From positions 1,302,001 through 1,366,000 of the forward strand of contig NC_015514.1 in assembly GCF_000212695.1 (NCBI RefSeq): a stretch of 64,000 nt of DNA, read 5' to 3'. The DNA comes from Cellulomonas fimi ATCC 484. GTDB lineage: Bacteria; Actinomycetota; Actinomycetes; Actinomycetales; Cellulomonadaceae. Positions 1-7,777 of the stretch are shown one piece after another (the stretch's first letter is position 1; each line of letters starts with the position of its first letter). Below the pieces are notes generated by a model that saw only the letters and a program-made list of their open reading frames with translations, ran no database searches and had not been told where the DNA came from. Both the position numbers and the translations under genes were made by a program.

Positions 1-972
1 GTGCCCGTCGCGGACGTCCCGCGTGACGCGGCGACCTCCGCGGTGTCCGGGCGCGAGGAGCTCGAGCGCCTGCGCGTCGTGCCGTCGCGGCACCCGGCCC
101 GCTGGGTCGCGACGGCCGCGGTGGCCGTCCTGCTCGCCATGGTCGTGAGCTCGCTCGCGACGAACGAGAAGTGGGGCTGGGACGTCGTCACGCAGTACCT
201 CACCTGGCCGTCGGTGCTCGAGGGACTGTGGGGCACGATCCGGCTCACCGCGGTCGCGGCCGTCGTCGGCTTCGGGCTCGGCACCGTGCTCGCGCTCATG
301 CGCCTGTCCCGCTCGCCGTTGCTGCAGTCCGTCGCGTGGGCGTACGTCTGGGTGTTCCGGTCGGTGCCTCTCATCCTGCAGCTGCTGCTCTGGTACAACC
401 TCGCGTACCTCTACCCGACGCTCACGCTCGGCATCCCGTTCGGGCCCGCGTTCACCGAGTTCGGCACGCTCGACGTGGTCGACAAGTTCGGTGCGGCGAT
501 CCTCGGGCTCGGGCTCTCGCAGGCCGCGTACTCCTCGGAGATCGTCCGGGCGGGCATCCTCGGCGTCGACCAGGGCCAGCACGAGGCGGCGGCGGCGCTC
601 GGCATCCCGCGGGCCCGCCAGCAGTGGCGGATCGTGCTGCCGCAGGCCATGCGCACCATCGTCCCGACCTCGGTCAACGAGGTGATCGGCCTGGTCAAGG
701 GCACGTCGGTCGTCTACGTGCTCGCGTACGGCGAGCTGTTCTACACCGTGGGCGTCATCTACGGCCGCAACCTGCAGGTGGTCCCGCTGCTGCTCGTCGC
801 AGGCATCTGGTACCTCGTGCTCACGACCGTCCTCACGGTCGCGCAGTTCTACCTCGAGCGGTACTACGCCCGCGGCGCGCTGCGCACCCTCCCGCCGACG
901 CCGCTGCAGCGCGCGCGGCGTGCGGTCCGCCGGTCGTGGACCCGACTCACCGCCCGGGGAGGTGCCGCGTAA
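1..972 (+). CDS. Polar amino-acid ABC transporter permease (HisM/GlnP type)
   Basis: Inner-membrane permease of a polar amino-acid ABC importer, 323 residues. After a charged cytoplasmic N-terminus of about 33 residues there are several hydrophobic segments, the first at about residues 34-52. The EAA loop that contacts the ATPase is clear near residues 194-215 (EAAAALGIPRARQQW). The chosen GTG is the first base of the window, so a start further upstream cannot be excluded, but the length already fits the family. The ATPase and binding-protein genes follow directly, so this is a complete transporter. The family moves polar amino acids, cystine or opine-like compounds. The downstream oxidase and monooxygenases suggest a modified amino acid here, which is inference. 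Confidence 0.9.
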   Translation: MPVADVPRDAATSAVSGREELERLRVVPSRHPARWVATAAVAVLLAMVVSSLATNEKWGWDVVTQYLTWPSVLEGLWGTIRLTAVAAVVGFGLGTVLALMRLSRSPLLQSVAWAYVWVFRSVPLILQLLLWYNLAYLYPTLTLGIPFGPAFTEFGTLDVVDKFGAAILGLGLSQAAYSSEIVRAGILGVDQGQHEAAAALGIPRARQQWRIVLPQAMRTIVPTSVNEVIGLVKGTSVVYVLAYGELFYTVGVIYGRNLQVVPLLLVAGIWYLVLTTVLTVAQFYLERYYARGALRTLPPTPLQRARRAVRRSWTRLTARGGAA

Positions 973-1751
973 CCGCCACGACCACCGCACCCGGCGGGCT
1001 GCTCGAGGTGCACGGCGTGCACAAGAGCTACGGCACGCTCGAGGTCCTGCAGGGCGTCGACCTCGTGGTCCGGCCCGGCGAGGTGACCGTCGTCATCGGG
1101 CCCTCGGGCTCCGGCAAGTCGACGCTGCTGCGCGTCATCAACCACCTGGAGAAGGTGGACCGCGGCTTCGTCGCGCTCGACGGCGACCTCATCGGCTACG
1201 CCCGCCGCGGCGACACGCTCCGGGAGCTCAAGGAGAAGGAGATCCTCCGGCAGCGCACCCGCATCGGGTTCGTCTTCCAGAGCTTCCACCTGTTCCCGCA
1301 CCTCACCGCGCTGGAGAACGTCACCGAGGCGCCGATCTCGGCGCAGGGCCGGCCGCGCGCCGAGGTCGAGGCCGAGGCGCGGGCGCTCCTGGAGCGCGTC
1401 GGGCTGGCCGACAAGGCCGACGCCCGCCCGCGGCAGCTGTCCGGCGGGCAGCAGCAGCGCGTCGCGATCGCCCGGGCGCTCGCCACCCGACCCACGGTGC
1501 TGCTCTTCGACGAGCCGACCTCCGCGCTCGACCCCGAGCTCGTCGGCGAGGTCCTCGACGTCATCCACGACCTCGCGCACGGCGGCACGACCATCGTGCT
1601 CGTCACGCACGAGATCGCGTTCGCCCGCCAGATCGCCGACACCGTCGTCTTCATGGACGGCGGCCGGGTCGTCGAGCAGGGCCCGCCCGCCCAGGTGCTC
1701 GACCACCCCGTCCACGCCCGCACCCGGGCGTTCCTCGACAAGGTCCTCTGA
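936..1751 (+). CDS. Polar amino-acid ABC transporter ATP-binding protein (GlnQ type)
   Basis: Cytoplasmic ATPase that powers the permease encoded just upstream. All nucleotide-binding motifs are intact: Walker A GPSGSGKST, Q-loop FQSFHLF, signature LSGGQQQR, Walker B LLFDEPTSALD and switch His in VTHE. The start is uncertain. The ABC domain opens at LLEVHGVHKSYG. The next in-frame GTG (1008) would remove the first beta strand, while GTG 936 overlaps the permease gene by 37 bases and has a poor ribosome site. A strong Shine-Dalgarno (GGGGAGG, 955-961) points instead at a GTA codon at 969, overlapping the permease stop. From 936 the protein has 271 residues. Confidence 0.9.
   Translation: MDPTHRPGRCRVTATTTAPGGLLEVHGVHKSYGTLEVLQGVDLVVRPGEVTVVIGPSGSGKSTLLRVINHLEKVDRGFVALDGDLIGYARRGDTLRELKEKEILRQRTRIGFVFQSFHLFPHLTALENVTEAPISAQGRPRAEVEAEARALLERVGLADKADARPRQLSGGQQQRVAIARALATRPTVLLFDEPTSALDPELVGEVLDVIHDLAHGGTTIVLVTHEIAFARQIADTVVFMDGGRVVEQGPPAQVLDHPVHARTRAFLDKVL
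955..971 (+). promoter_or_regulatory. Strong Shine-Dalgarno facing a GTA codon
   Basis: GGGGAGGTG lies five bases before GTA at 969-971, and this GTA shares two bases with the permease TAA stop. Elsewhere in the window such coupling uses GTGA or ATGA. This looks like the ancestral translational-coupling start of the ATPase with its third base changed. Confidence 0.5.
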
Positions 1752-1843
1752 CCCGTCGCGCCGGCACTGCCCGGCGACCCGCTCCGCCCCCGAGAAGCAC
1801 CGCACCCGTCCCCGTCCGAGGGACCACACGAGAGGCACCACCG

Positions 1844-2857
1844 ATGACAACGCCCCGCACCCGCCGAGCCCCCGGCCGCACCCGGCTCCTCGCCGCGGCC
1901 GTCGCCCTCCCGCTGCTCGTCGCGCTCGCCGCCTGCTCGTCGAGCGCGGAGGCGCAGGACGAGGCCGGGGGGAGCGACCTGCAGGAGGCCGCGGACAAGG
2001 CCGGCCTGGAGGTCAACACGACGCCCGACCAGGACCGCATCCGCACCACGGAGAGCGCCGAGGCGATCGCGCTGCTGCCCGACGCCTACAAGGACGTGGA
2101 CACGCTGACGGTGTCCGTCTCCGCGTACGTCGCGCCGCTCGCGTTCCTCGCGGACGACGAGAAGACGCCCATCGGCAACGAGACCGACATCGCGCAGCTC
2201 ATCGGCGACGCCCTCGGCAAGAAGGTCGAGTGGGAGGTCAAGGCGTGGGCCGACTGGCCGCTCGCGCTGCAGTCCGGCGACGTCGACGCCTCCATCTCCA
2301 ACATCACGGTGACCGAGGAGCGCAAGGAGCTCTACGACTTCGCGTCCTACCGCAACGACCAGCTCGGCTGGCTCACACGCGCCGACTCCGACCTGGAGTC
2401 GATCACCGAGCCCGCGGACATCGCGGGCCTCACCGTGGCCGTCGGCTCCGGCACGAACCAGGAGAAGATCCTGCTGGCGTGGGACGAGGAGAACACGGCC
2501 GCCGGCCTCGAGCCGATCACGGTCGAGTACTTCGAGAACGACGGCGACACGATCCTCGCGCTGCAGTCCGGCCGCATCGACGTCTCGTTCGGCCCGAACG
2601 CGACGGCCGCGTACAAGGTCCGCGTCTCGCCCGACGAGTTCAAGGTCGTCGGCACGCTCAACGGCGGCTGGCCGAACACCGCGCAGATCGCCGCCGCGAC
2701 GCTCAAGGGCAACGGCCTGTCCGCCGCGTTCACGGCCGCGCTGAACCACGCGATCGAGGACGGCTCCTACGCCCAGGTCCTCGAGCGCTGGGGCCTGCAG
2801 GACGAGGCGATCGAGAAGTCCGAGGAGAACCCGCCGGGGCTCCCGAAGACCGAGTGA
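1844..2857 (+). CDS. Amino-acid ABC transporter substrate-binding lipoprotein
   Basis: Extracytoplasmic solute receptor of the transporter, 337 residues. It has a twin-arginine-rich N-terminus, a hydrophobic core and lipobox LAAC at about residues 23-26, so it should be lipid-anchored. The rest resembles the type 3 periplasmic amino-acid binding fold, with an early NETDIAQLIGDAL-type segment and a later hinge around TVAVGSGTNQEK. The ATG at 1844 follows GAGAGG and starts directly with the signal peptide. It is separated from the ATPase by 92 bases and followed at once by a strong hairpin, which fits higher expression than the membrane components. The ligand cannot be read from the sequence. 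Confidence 0.9.
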   Translation: MTTPRTRRAPGRTRLLAAAVALPLLVALAACSSSAEAQDEAGGSDLQEAADKAGLEVNTTPDQDRIRTTESAEAIALLPDAYKDVDTLTVSVSAYVAPLAFLADDEKTPIGNETDIAQLIGDALGKKVEWEVKAWADWPLALQSGDVDASISNITVTEERKELYDFASYRNDQLGWLTRADSDLESITEPADIAGLTVAVGSGTNQEKILLAWDEENTAAGLEPITVEYFENDGDTILALQSGRIDVSFGPNATAAYKVRVSPDEFKVVGTLNGGWPNTAQIAAATLKGNGLSAAFTAALNHAIEDGSYAQVLERWGLQDEAIEKSEENPPGLPKTE

Positions 2858-2862
2858 CCCCT

Positions 2863-2898
2863 GCGGGCCGGCCGGGTGCGCACGCCCGGCCGGCCCGC
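2863..2898 (+). terminator. Stable hairpin after the binding-protein gene
   Basis: Perfect 14-bp stem (2863-2876 with 2885-2898) and an 8-base loop, five bases after the binding-protein stop. There is no U-tract. It can act as a partial terminator or mRNA-stabilising structure between the transporter and the oxidase genes. Confidence 0.65.
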
Positions 2899-2961
2899 AC
2901 GAGCCGCGGCCGCGGCCCGCGCGACCGTCCCGGCTCCGGCCGCCATCGAAGGAGACACCGC

Positions 2962-4128
2962 ATGAGCCTCGTGGACCACGTCGTCGTCGGCGGCGGCGTG
3001 ATGGGCTCCGCCGCCGCCTGGCAGCTCGCCCGGCGCGGCCGGGACGTCGTGCTGCTCGAGCGGTTCGCGCCCGGCCACGCGCACGGCGCGTCGCACGGCA
3101 GCGGCCGCATCTACCGCACGACCTACACGCAGGCCGAGTACCTGGACCTCGCGCAGGAGGCGCTCCCGCTGTGGTCGGCCGTCGCCGACGAGGCCGACGT
3201 GGCGCCCGTGCTCAAGCACACCGACGGGATCAGCCACGGCCCGGGCCTGCAGGACCTCGCGGACGCACTGGCCGCGCGCCGCGTCGCCGCCCGGCTCGTC
3301 GACCCCGCCGAGGCGGCGGAGCGGTGGCCCGGGCTGAGGTTCGAGCTGCCGGTCCTGCACGAGAGCCGCACCGCCGGTCGCCTGCACGCCGACCGCGCGG
3401 TCGAGGCGCTGCAGCGCGCCGCGCGCCGGCACGGTGCGAGCGTCCGGCACGGCGAGCAGGTCACCGCGCTCGTGCCCGTCCCCGGGGGTGTGCTGGTCCG
3501 GACCGCGACCGACGAGCTCGTCGCCCGCTCGGTCGTCGTCGCCGTCGGCGCCTGGACGCAGCGGCTCCTGACCGCGGCGGACGGCCCGGACGCGCGGGAC
3601 GTCTCCGACGGGCTGCCGCCGCTCGTCGTCACGCAGGAGCAGCCGGCGCACGTCGCGCTGCGCCCGCACGCGCCCACCCCCGAGAGCTGGCCGGTGTTCA
3701 CGCACCAGCCGCGCGACCTCGCCGGATGGCCCAGCGGGACCTACGGGCTCGTCGACCCGGTGGAGGGCCTGAAGATCGGGTTCCACGGGGTCGGACCCGT
3801 GACCGACCCCGACCGGCGGACCTACCGGCCCGAGCCGGGGCAGCTCGCGCTGCTGCGCGACTACGTCCGGGCCTGGGTGCCGGGTGCGGACCCCGACCAC
3901 CTCGTCCCCGTCTCCTGCACCTACACGACGACGCCCGACCACGACTTCGTGCTCGACCGCCGCGGCCGCGTGGTCGTCGCCGCGGGCTTCTCCGGCCACG
4001 GCTTCAAGTTCGCCCCGGCCGTCGGGCGCGTCCTCGCCGACCTCGCCGCGGAGGACCCCGACATACCCTCGCGGGCCGTCGCCGCCCGGTTCGCGCTGCA
4101 CCGGCTCGGCACCCGCGCCCCCGCCTGA
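2962..4128 (+). CDS. Sarcosine/N-methyl-L-tryptophan oxidase-type FAD oxidase
   Basis: Flavin oxidase of the monomeric sarcosine oxidase family, 388 residues. Family members oxidatively N-demethylate secondary amino acids, giving the amine, formaldehyde (or another aldehyde) and H2O2. The Rossmann motif VVGGGVMGS lies at about residues 7-15, followed by LLERF and the HGSGRIYR segment typical of the family. Cys319 in SCTYTTTPDHDF matches the cysteine that holds FAD covalently in monomeric sarcosine oxidase. The ATG follows GAAGGAGA. Its place between an amino-acid importer and three flavin monooxygenases suggests it trims an imported N-substituted amino acid. The exact substrate is unknown. 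Confidence 0.85.
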   Translation: MSLVDHVVVGGGVMGSAAAWQLARRGRDVVLLERFAPGHAHGASHGSGRIYRTTYTQAEYLDLAQEALPLWSAVADEADVAPVLKHTDGISHGPGLQDLADALAARRVAARLVDPAEAAERWPGLRFELPVLHESRTAGRLHADRAVEALQRAARRHGASVRHGEQVTALVPVPGGVLVRTATDELVARSVVVAVGAWTQRLLTAADGPDARDVSDGLPPLVVTQEQPAHVALRPHAPTPESWPVFTHQPRDLAGWPSGTYGLVDPVEGLKIGFHGVGPVTDPDRRTYRPEPGQLALLRDYVRAWVPGADPDHLVPVSCTYTTTPDHDFVLDRRGRVVVAAGFSGHGFKFAPAVGRVLADLAAEDPDIPSRAVAARFALHRLGTRAPA

Positions 4129-4183
4129 GCGCCCGCCCCCCGAACCCTCGCGCCACCCCCGCACCACCGACGACAGGACCGCC

Positions 4184-5440
4184 ATGAGCCCCACCACCCC
4201 CGCCCGCGTCCCGCTCTCGATCCTCGACCTCGCGGTCGTCGGCGAGGGCGCCACGGGGCAGGACGCGATCCGCGCCAGCCTCGACCTCGCGGTGCGGGCC
4301 GACGCGCTCGGCTACCGCCGGTTCTGGTTCGCCGAGCACCACCTCGCGCCCGGGGTCGCCTCGGCGTCGCCCGCCGTGCTCGCCGCGCTGACGGCCGAGC
4401 GCACCGCGCGGATCAGGGTCGGGTCGGGCGCGGTGCTGCTCAGCACCACGAGCCCGCTCGTCGCGGCCGAGCAGTTCGGTGCCGTCGCCGCGCTGCACCC
4501 CGGACGCGTCGACCTCGGCCTCGGCCGGGCGTTCGCACCACCCGCGTCCGGCGCGACGTCGACGGCGCCCGGAGCGGCGACCGGAGCCGAGGTGGCCGCG
4601 ACCGCAGCCGCGCCGGCCGCGTCCGCTGCGCCGCACCGCGCGCCGCAGCCCGCGCGCGACGTCGACGGTCTGCACGTCCCCGCGGCCCCGCCGCTCGACC
4701 GCGGCGACTCGGCGCTGCGCGAGCGGTTCCTCGCGCAGGCCCGCGTCGTCGGCGCGAGCCGCACGCCCGGCGTCTTCCGCGAGGAGCTCGAGGTCGTCCT
4801 CGGGCTCCTCGCCGGGACGTTCCACGACGCCGACGGCCGGCACCACGTCAGCCCGCCCGTGCAGGGCGCCGGCCTCGACGTGTGGGTCCTCGCGTCGAGC
4901 GGCGGCGAGAGCGCCCGCGTCGCGGGCGAGCTGGGCCTGCCGCTCGCCGCGAACTACCACGTGAGCCCCGCGACGGTGCTGGAGACCGTCGAGCAGTACC
5001 GCGCGGCGTTCCGGCCGGGCGTGCTCGACGCGCCGTACGTCGTGGTGTCCGCCGACGTGCTCGCCGCCGAGACGGACGAGCGGGCCGCGGCGCTGGCCGA
5101 CGGGTTCGCCGACTGGGTGCTGTCGATCCGCGGCGGCGGCGGGGCGGCCACCTACCGCCGCCCCGGCACGGGCACCCGCTGGGAGGACCGCCCCGAGGAC
5201 GAGCGGGCGTTGCTGCTCGACCGCGTGAGCACGCGGTTCGTCGGCAGCGCGGCGACCGTCGTCGCGCGGCTGGAGGCGCTGCAGCGCGTGACGGGCGCCG
5301 ACGAGCTCCTGCTCACCACCGAGGTGCACGACCCGGACGACCGCGTGCGCTCGTTCGAGCTCGTCGCGCAGGCGTGGGCGGCACCCGCCGCACGCGCCAC
5401 CCACGCCGCGGACCGCGAGCCCGTCTCCGCAGCCGTCTGA
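4184..5440 (+). CDS. LLM-class flavin-dependent oxidoreductase (MsnO8-like)
   Basis: Luciferase-like TIM-barrel monooxygenase, 418 residues, expected to use reduced FMN and O2. The N-terminal RRFWFAEHHLAPG, the RIRVGSGAVLL strand and GRVDLGLGRA are typical of the MsnO8-type branch. The barrel is interrupted at about residues 118-165 by a low-complexity Ala/Pro/Thr stretch, which makes the protein longer than usual relatives (about 340). It is the first of three dissimilar LLM proteins in a row, 55 bases after the oxidase gene. No flavin reductase is visible nearby, so reduced FMN must come from elsewhere. Confidence 0.85.
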   Translation: MSPTTPARVPLSILDLAVVGEGATGQDAIRASLDLAVRADALGYRRFWFAEHHLAPGVASASPAVLAALTAERTARIRVGSGAVLLSTTSPLVAAEQFGAVAALHPGRVDLGLGRAFAPPASGATSTAPGAATGAEVAATAAAPAASAAPHRAPQPARDVDGLHVPAAPPLDRGDSALRERFLAQARVVGASRTPGVFREELEVVLGLLAGTFHDADGRHHVSPPVQGAGLDVWVLASSGGESARVAGELGLPLAANYHVSPATVLETVEQYRAAFRPGVLDAPYVVVSADVLAAETDERAAALADGFADWVLSIRGGGGAATYRRPGTGTRWEDRPEDERALLLDRVSTRFVGSAATVVARLEALQRVTGADELLLTTEVHDPDDRVRSFELVAQAWAAPAARATHAADREPVSAAV

Positions 5441-5484
5441 CAGACCCCCGCCGCCCCGCGGACCCACCGAGAGCAGGAGAGACC

Positions 5485-6594
5485 GTGCCCGTCGAGTTCC
5501 TCGGCATCGCCACCACCAGCGACGCCTCCGAGACGTCCGAGCGCACCACCGCACCGTTCGACCGCCAGTACCTCGAGCGGATCGTCCGGACGCACGAGGA
5601 GTACGGCTGGACCCGCGTGCTGTTCGCCTACGGCTCGTCGGGCCCGGAGCCGTCCGCGCTGCTCGCGCACGCCGCCGCGCGCACCGAGACGATCGAGCTG
5701 CTGCTCGCGCACCGGCCCAACGTGTCGTACCCGACGTTCGCCGCGAAGTCGTTCGCGACGCTCGACCAGCTCTCCGAGGGCCGGCTGTCGGTGCACTTCA
5801 TCACCGGCGGCAACGACCACGAGCAGCGGCGCGAGGGCGACACGCTGACGAAGGACGAGCGGTACGCCCGCACGCAGGAGTACATCCAGGTCGTCAAGAA
5901 GGCGTGGGCGAGCCGCGAGCCGTTCGACCACGCCGGCGACTTCTACGAGTTCCGCGACTTCGTGCTCGACGTCACGCCGTACGAGGGTCGCACCCCGACG
6001 ATCTCGTTCGGCGGCTCGTCCGACGCCGCGTACCGGGTGGGCGCCGCCGAGGCCGACATCTTCGCCGTGTGGGGCGAGCCGCTCGACCGGACCGCCGAGC
6101 AGGTCGCGCGCATCCACCGCGAGGCCGCCGCCGCGGGCCGCGTCACCCCGCCGCGCATCCACGCCGCGTTCCGGCCGATCATCGCGCCGACCGAGGAGCT
6201 CGCCTGGCAGAAGGCGCACGCGGTCCTCGGCCGTATCGAGGCGCGCACGGCGGCGCTCGGCGGCACGCTCGGCCGCCACCACCCGGTCGACGCCCCGCAG
6301 AACACCGGGTCGCAGCGCCTCCTGCAGATCGCTGCGCAGGGCGAGCGGTTCGACACCGCGCTCTGGACCGCCACGGCGAAGGCGACCGGCGGGGCGGGCA
6401 ACTCGAACGCGCTGGTGGGCACGCCCGAGACCGTCGCCCAGGCGCTGCTCGCCTACTACGACCTCGGCGTCCGCGTGATCTCCGCGCGCGGGTACGACCT
6501 GCTGCACGACGCCGCCGACTTCGGCCGCTACGTCATCCCGCTCGTCCGCGAGGGTGTCGCCGCGCGCGACGCCGCCGCGGCGCAGGCCGCCTGA
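5485..6594 (+). CDS. LLM-class alkanesulfonate monooxygenase-like enzyme (SsuD family)
   Basis: Luciferase-like flavin monooxygenase, 369 residues, closest by eye to the SsuD/SfnG group that cleaves C-S bonds of sulfonates and sulfones with reduced FMN and O2. The SsuD-like hallmarks are the HRPNVSYPTFAAKSFATLDQ segment, the FITGGNDHEQ loop and the SFGGSSDAAY strand. The GTG start at 5485 is preceded by AGCAGGAGAG. It lies 44 bases after the previous LLM gene in the same direction. Its presence argues that the imported substrate contains sulfur or an alkyl side chain, which is inference. Confidence 0.85.
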   Translation: MPVEFLGIATTSDASETSERTTAPFDRQYLERIVRTHEEYGWTRVLFAYGSSGPEPSALLAHAAARTETIELLLAHRPNVSYPTFAAKSFATLDQLSEGRLSVHFITGGNDHEQRREGDTLTKDERYARTQEYIQVVKKAWASREPFDHAGDFYEFRDFVLDVTPYEGRTPTISFGGSSDAAYRVGAAEADIFAVWGEPLDRTAEQVARIHREAAAAGRVTPPRIHAAFRPIIAPTEELAWQKAHAVLGRIEARTAALGGTLGRHHPVDAPQNTGSQRLLQIAAQGERFDTALWTATAKATGGAGNSNALVGTPETVAQALLAYYDLGVRVISARGYDLLHDAADFGRYVIPLVREGVAARDAAAAQAA

Positions 6595-6605
6595 GGGGAC
6601 GGGAC

Positions 6606-7724
6606 ATGCGCTTCCAGCTGCTCGACATCGTCTTCAACCCGCCGCACCCCGTCACGGGCGAGGCCGTCCCGCCGTCCGACCGGCTCCAGCGCGTGATCGA
6701 CCACGCGGTCCTCGCCGAAGAGCTCGGGTTCGACTCGTTCGCCGTGGGGGAGCGGCACGCCGGCGAGGTGCTGTCGTCGGCACCGACCGTGATCCTCGGT
6801 GCCGTCGCCGCGAGCACGTCCCGCATCCTGCTGTCCACGGGCGTGACGGTGCTGTCGCTGCTGGACCCGGTGCGCGTCGCCGAGGACCTCGCGACCGTCG
6901 ACCAGCTGAGCCGCGGGCGGCTGGAGATCGTCATCGGCAAGGGCAACGAGGTGCTGCAGTACCCGCTGCTGGGCCTCGACATCGCGAAGCAGTACGAGTA
7001 CCTCGAGGAGAACTACGAGCTGCTGCGGCTGCTGCTGTCCGGCGAGGACGTCTCCTGGCAGGGCCGCCACCGGCCGTCGCTGGAGCACGCCACGACCCTG
7101 CCGCGACCGTTCTCCGGGCCCTTCCGCATCTGGCACGGGTCCGCGACCTCGCGGTTCGCGGTCGAGCTCGCCGCCCGGTGGGGTGACCCGATCGTCTCCG
7201 CGAACGCGCTGCAGCCGCGCGAGGCCTACCAGGTCCTCATCGATCACTACCGGGAGCAGCACGCCGCGCACGGGCACGACCCCCGGCACGCGTACGTCGG
7301 GTCGGGGTCCGGCGGGCTGTTCCTCGCCGACACCACCGAGGAGGCCGTCGAGCAGTACCGGCCGCTGTACGAGGGCCTGGTCCGCGCTCAGGACGCGCGT
7401 CGGCACGACCCCGCCGCGGTCGGGAAGGTGACGAGCTTCCGGACGATCGAGGACGCCGTCGAGCGGGGCCCCGCGCTCGTCGGCTCGCCCGAGCGGGTCG
7501 CCGAGAAGATCCTCGACTACCACGCCAGCTTCGGCCACGACCTGCAGTCGGTCTCCGTGAACCACCTCCTCGAGCCGTCACGGCAGGAGGACGTGCTGCG
7601 CAGGTTCGCCGAGGAGGTCGTGCCGCTCGTGCAGGCGGAGGTGTCGACGACCCTGTGGTCCGCCGCCGACGAGCGCCGCGCGGCGGGGTTCACCGCCACG
7701 GGCGCCGTGCCGCAGCGAGCCTGA
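6606..7724 (+). CDS. LLM-class oxidoreductase (CE1758-like)
   Basis: Third luciferase-like flavin monooxygenase of the cluster, 372 residues. Features include ELGFDSFAVGERH near the N-terminus, LSTGVTVLSLLDP and RLEIVIGKGNE, matching the CE1758-type actinobacterial branch. The gene starts 11 bases after the previous stop with GGGGAC upstream, so it is translated with it. The protein runs to an intact C-terminus, and there is no sign of decay. It probably ends the operon, because the following RNA-repair gene is functionally unrelated and starts after a 53-base gap. No substrate is known. Confidence 0.85.
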   Translation: MRFQLLDIVFNPPHPVTGEAVPPSDRLQRVIDHAVLAEELGFDSFAVGERHAGEVLSSAPTVILGAVAASTSRILLSTGVTVLSLLDPVRVAEDLATVDQLSRGRLEIVIGKGNEVLQYPLLGLDIAKQYEYLEENYELLRLLLSGEDVSWQGRHRPSLEHATTLPRPFSGPFRIWHGSATSRFAVELAARWGDPIVSANALQPREAYQVLIDHYREQHAAHGHDPRHAYVGSGSGGLFLADTTEEAVEQYRPLYEGLVRAQDARRHDPAAVGKVTSFRTIEDAVERGPALVGSPERVAEKILDYHASFGHDLQSVSVNHLLEPSRQEDVLRRFAEEVVPLVQAEVSTTLWSAADERRAAGFTATGAVPQRA

Positions 7725-7777
7725 GCCGCCCGGCGAAAGCGCTCCGTGCTGGTTGCGCGTGCTGGCAGGATTCCGGG

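Noticed and set aside
920..1843. Long overlapping frames beside many genes (for example extensions upstream of 1844 and 2962, or Arg/Pro/Ala-rich frames throughout)
   Set aside because: High GC gives long open shadow frames. They are Arg/Pro/Ala-rich, lack motifs and overlap clear genes on either strand.
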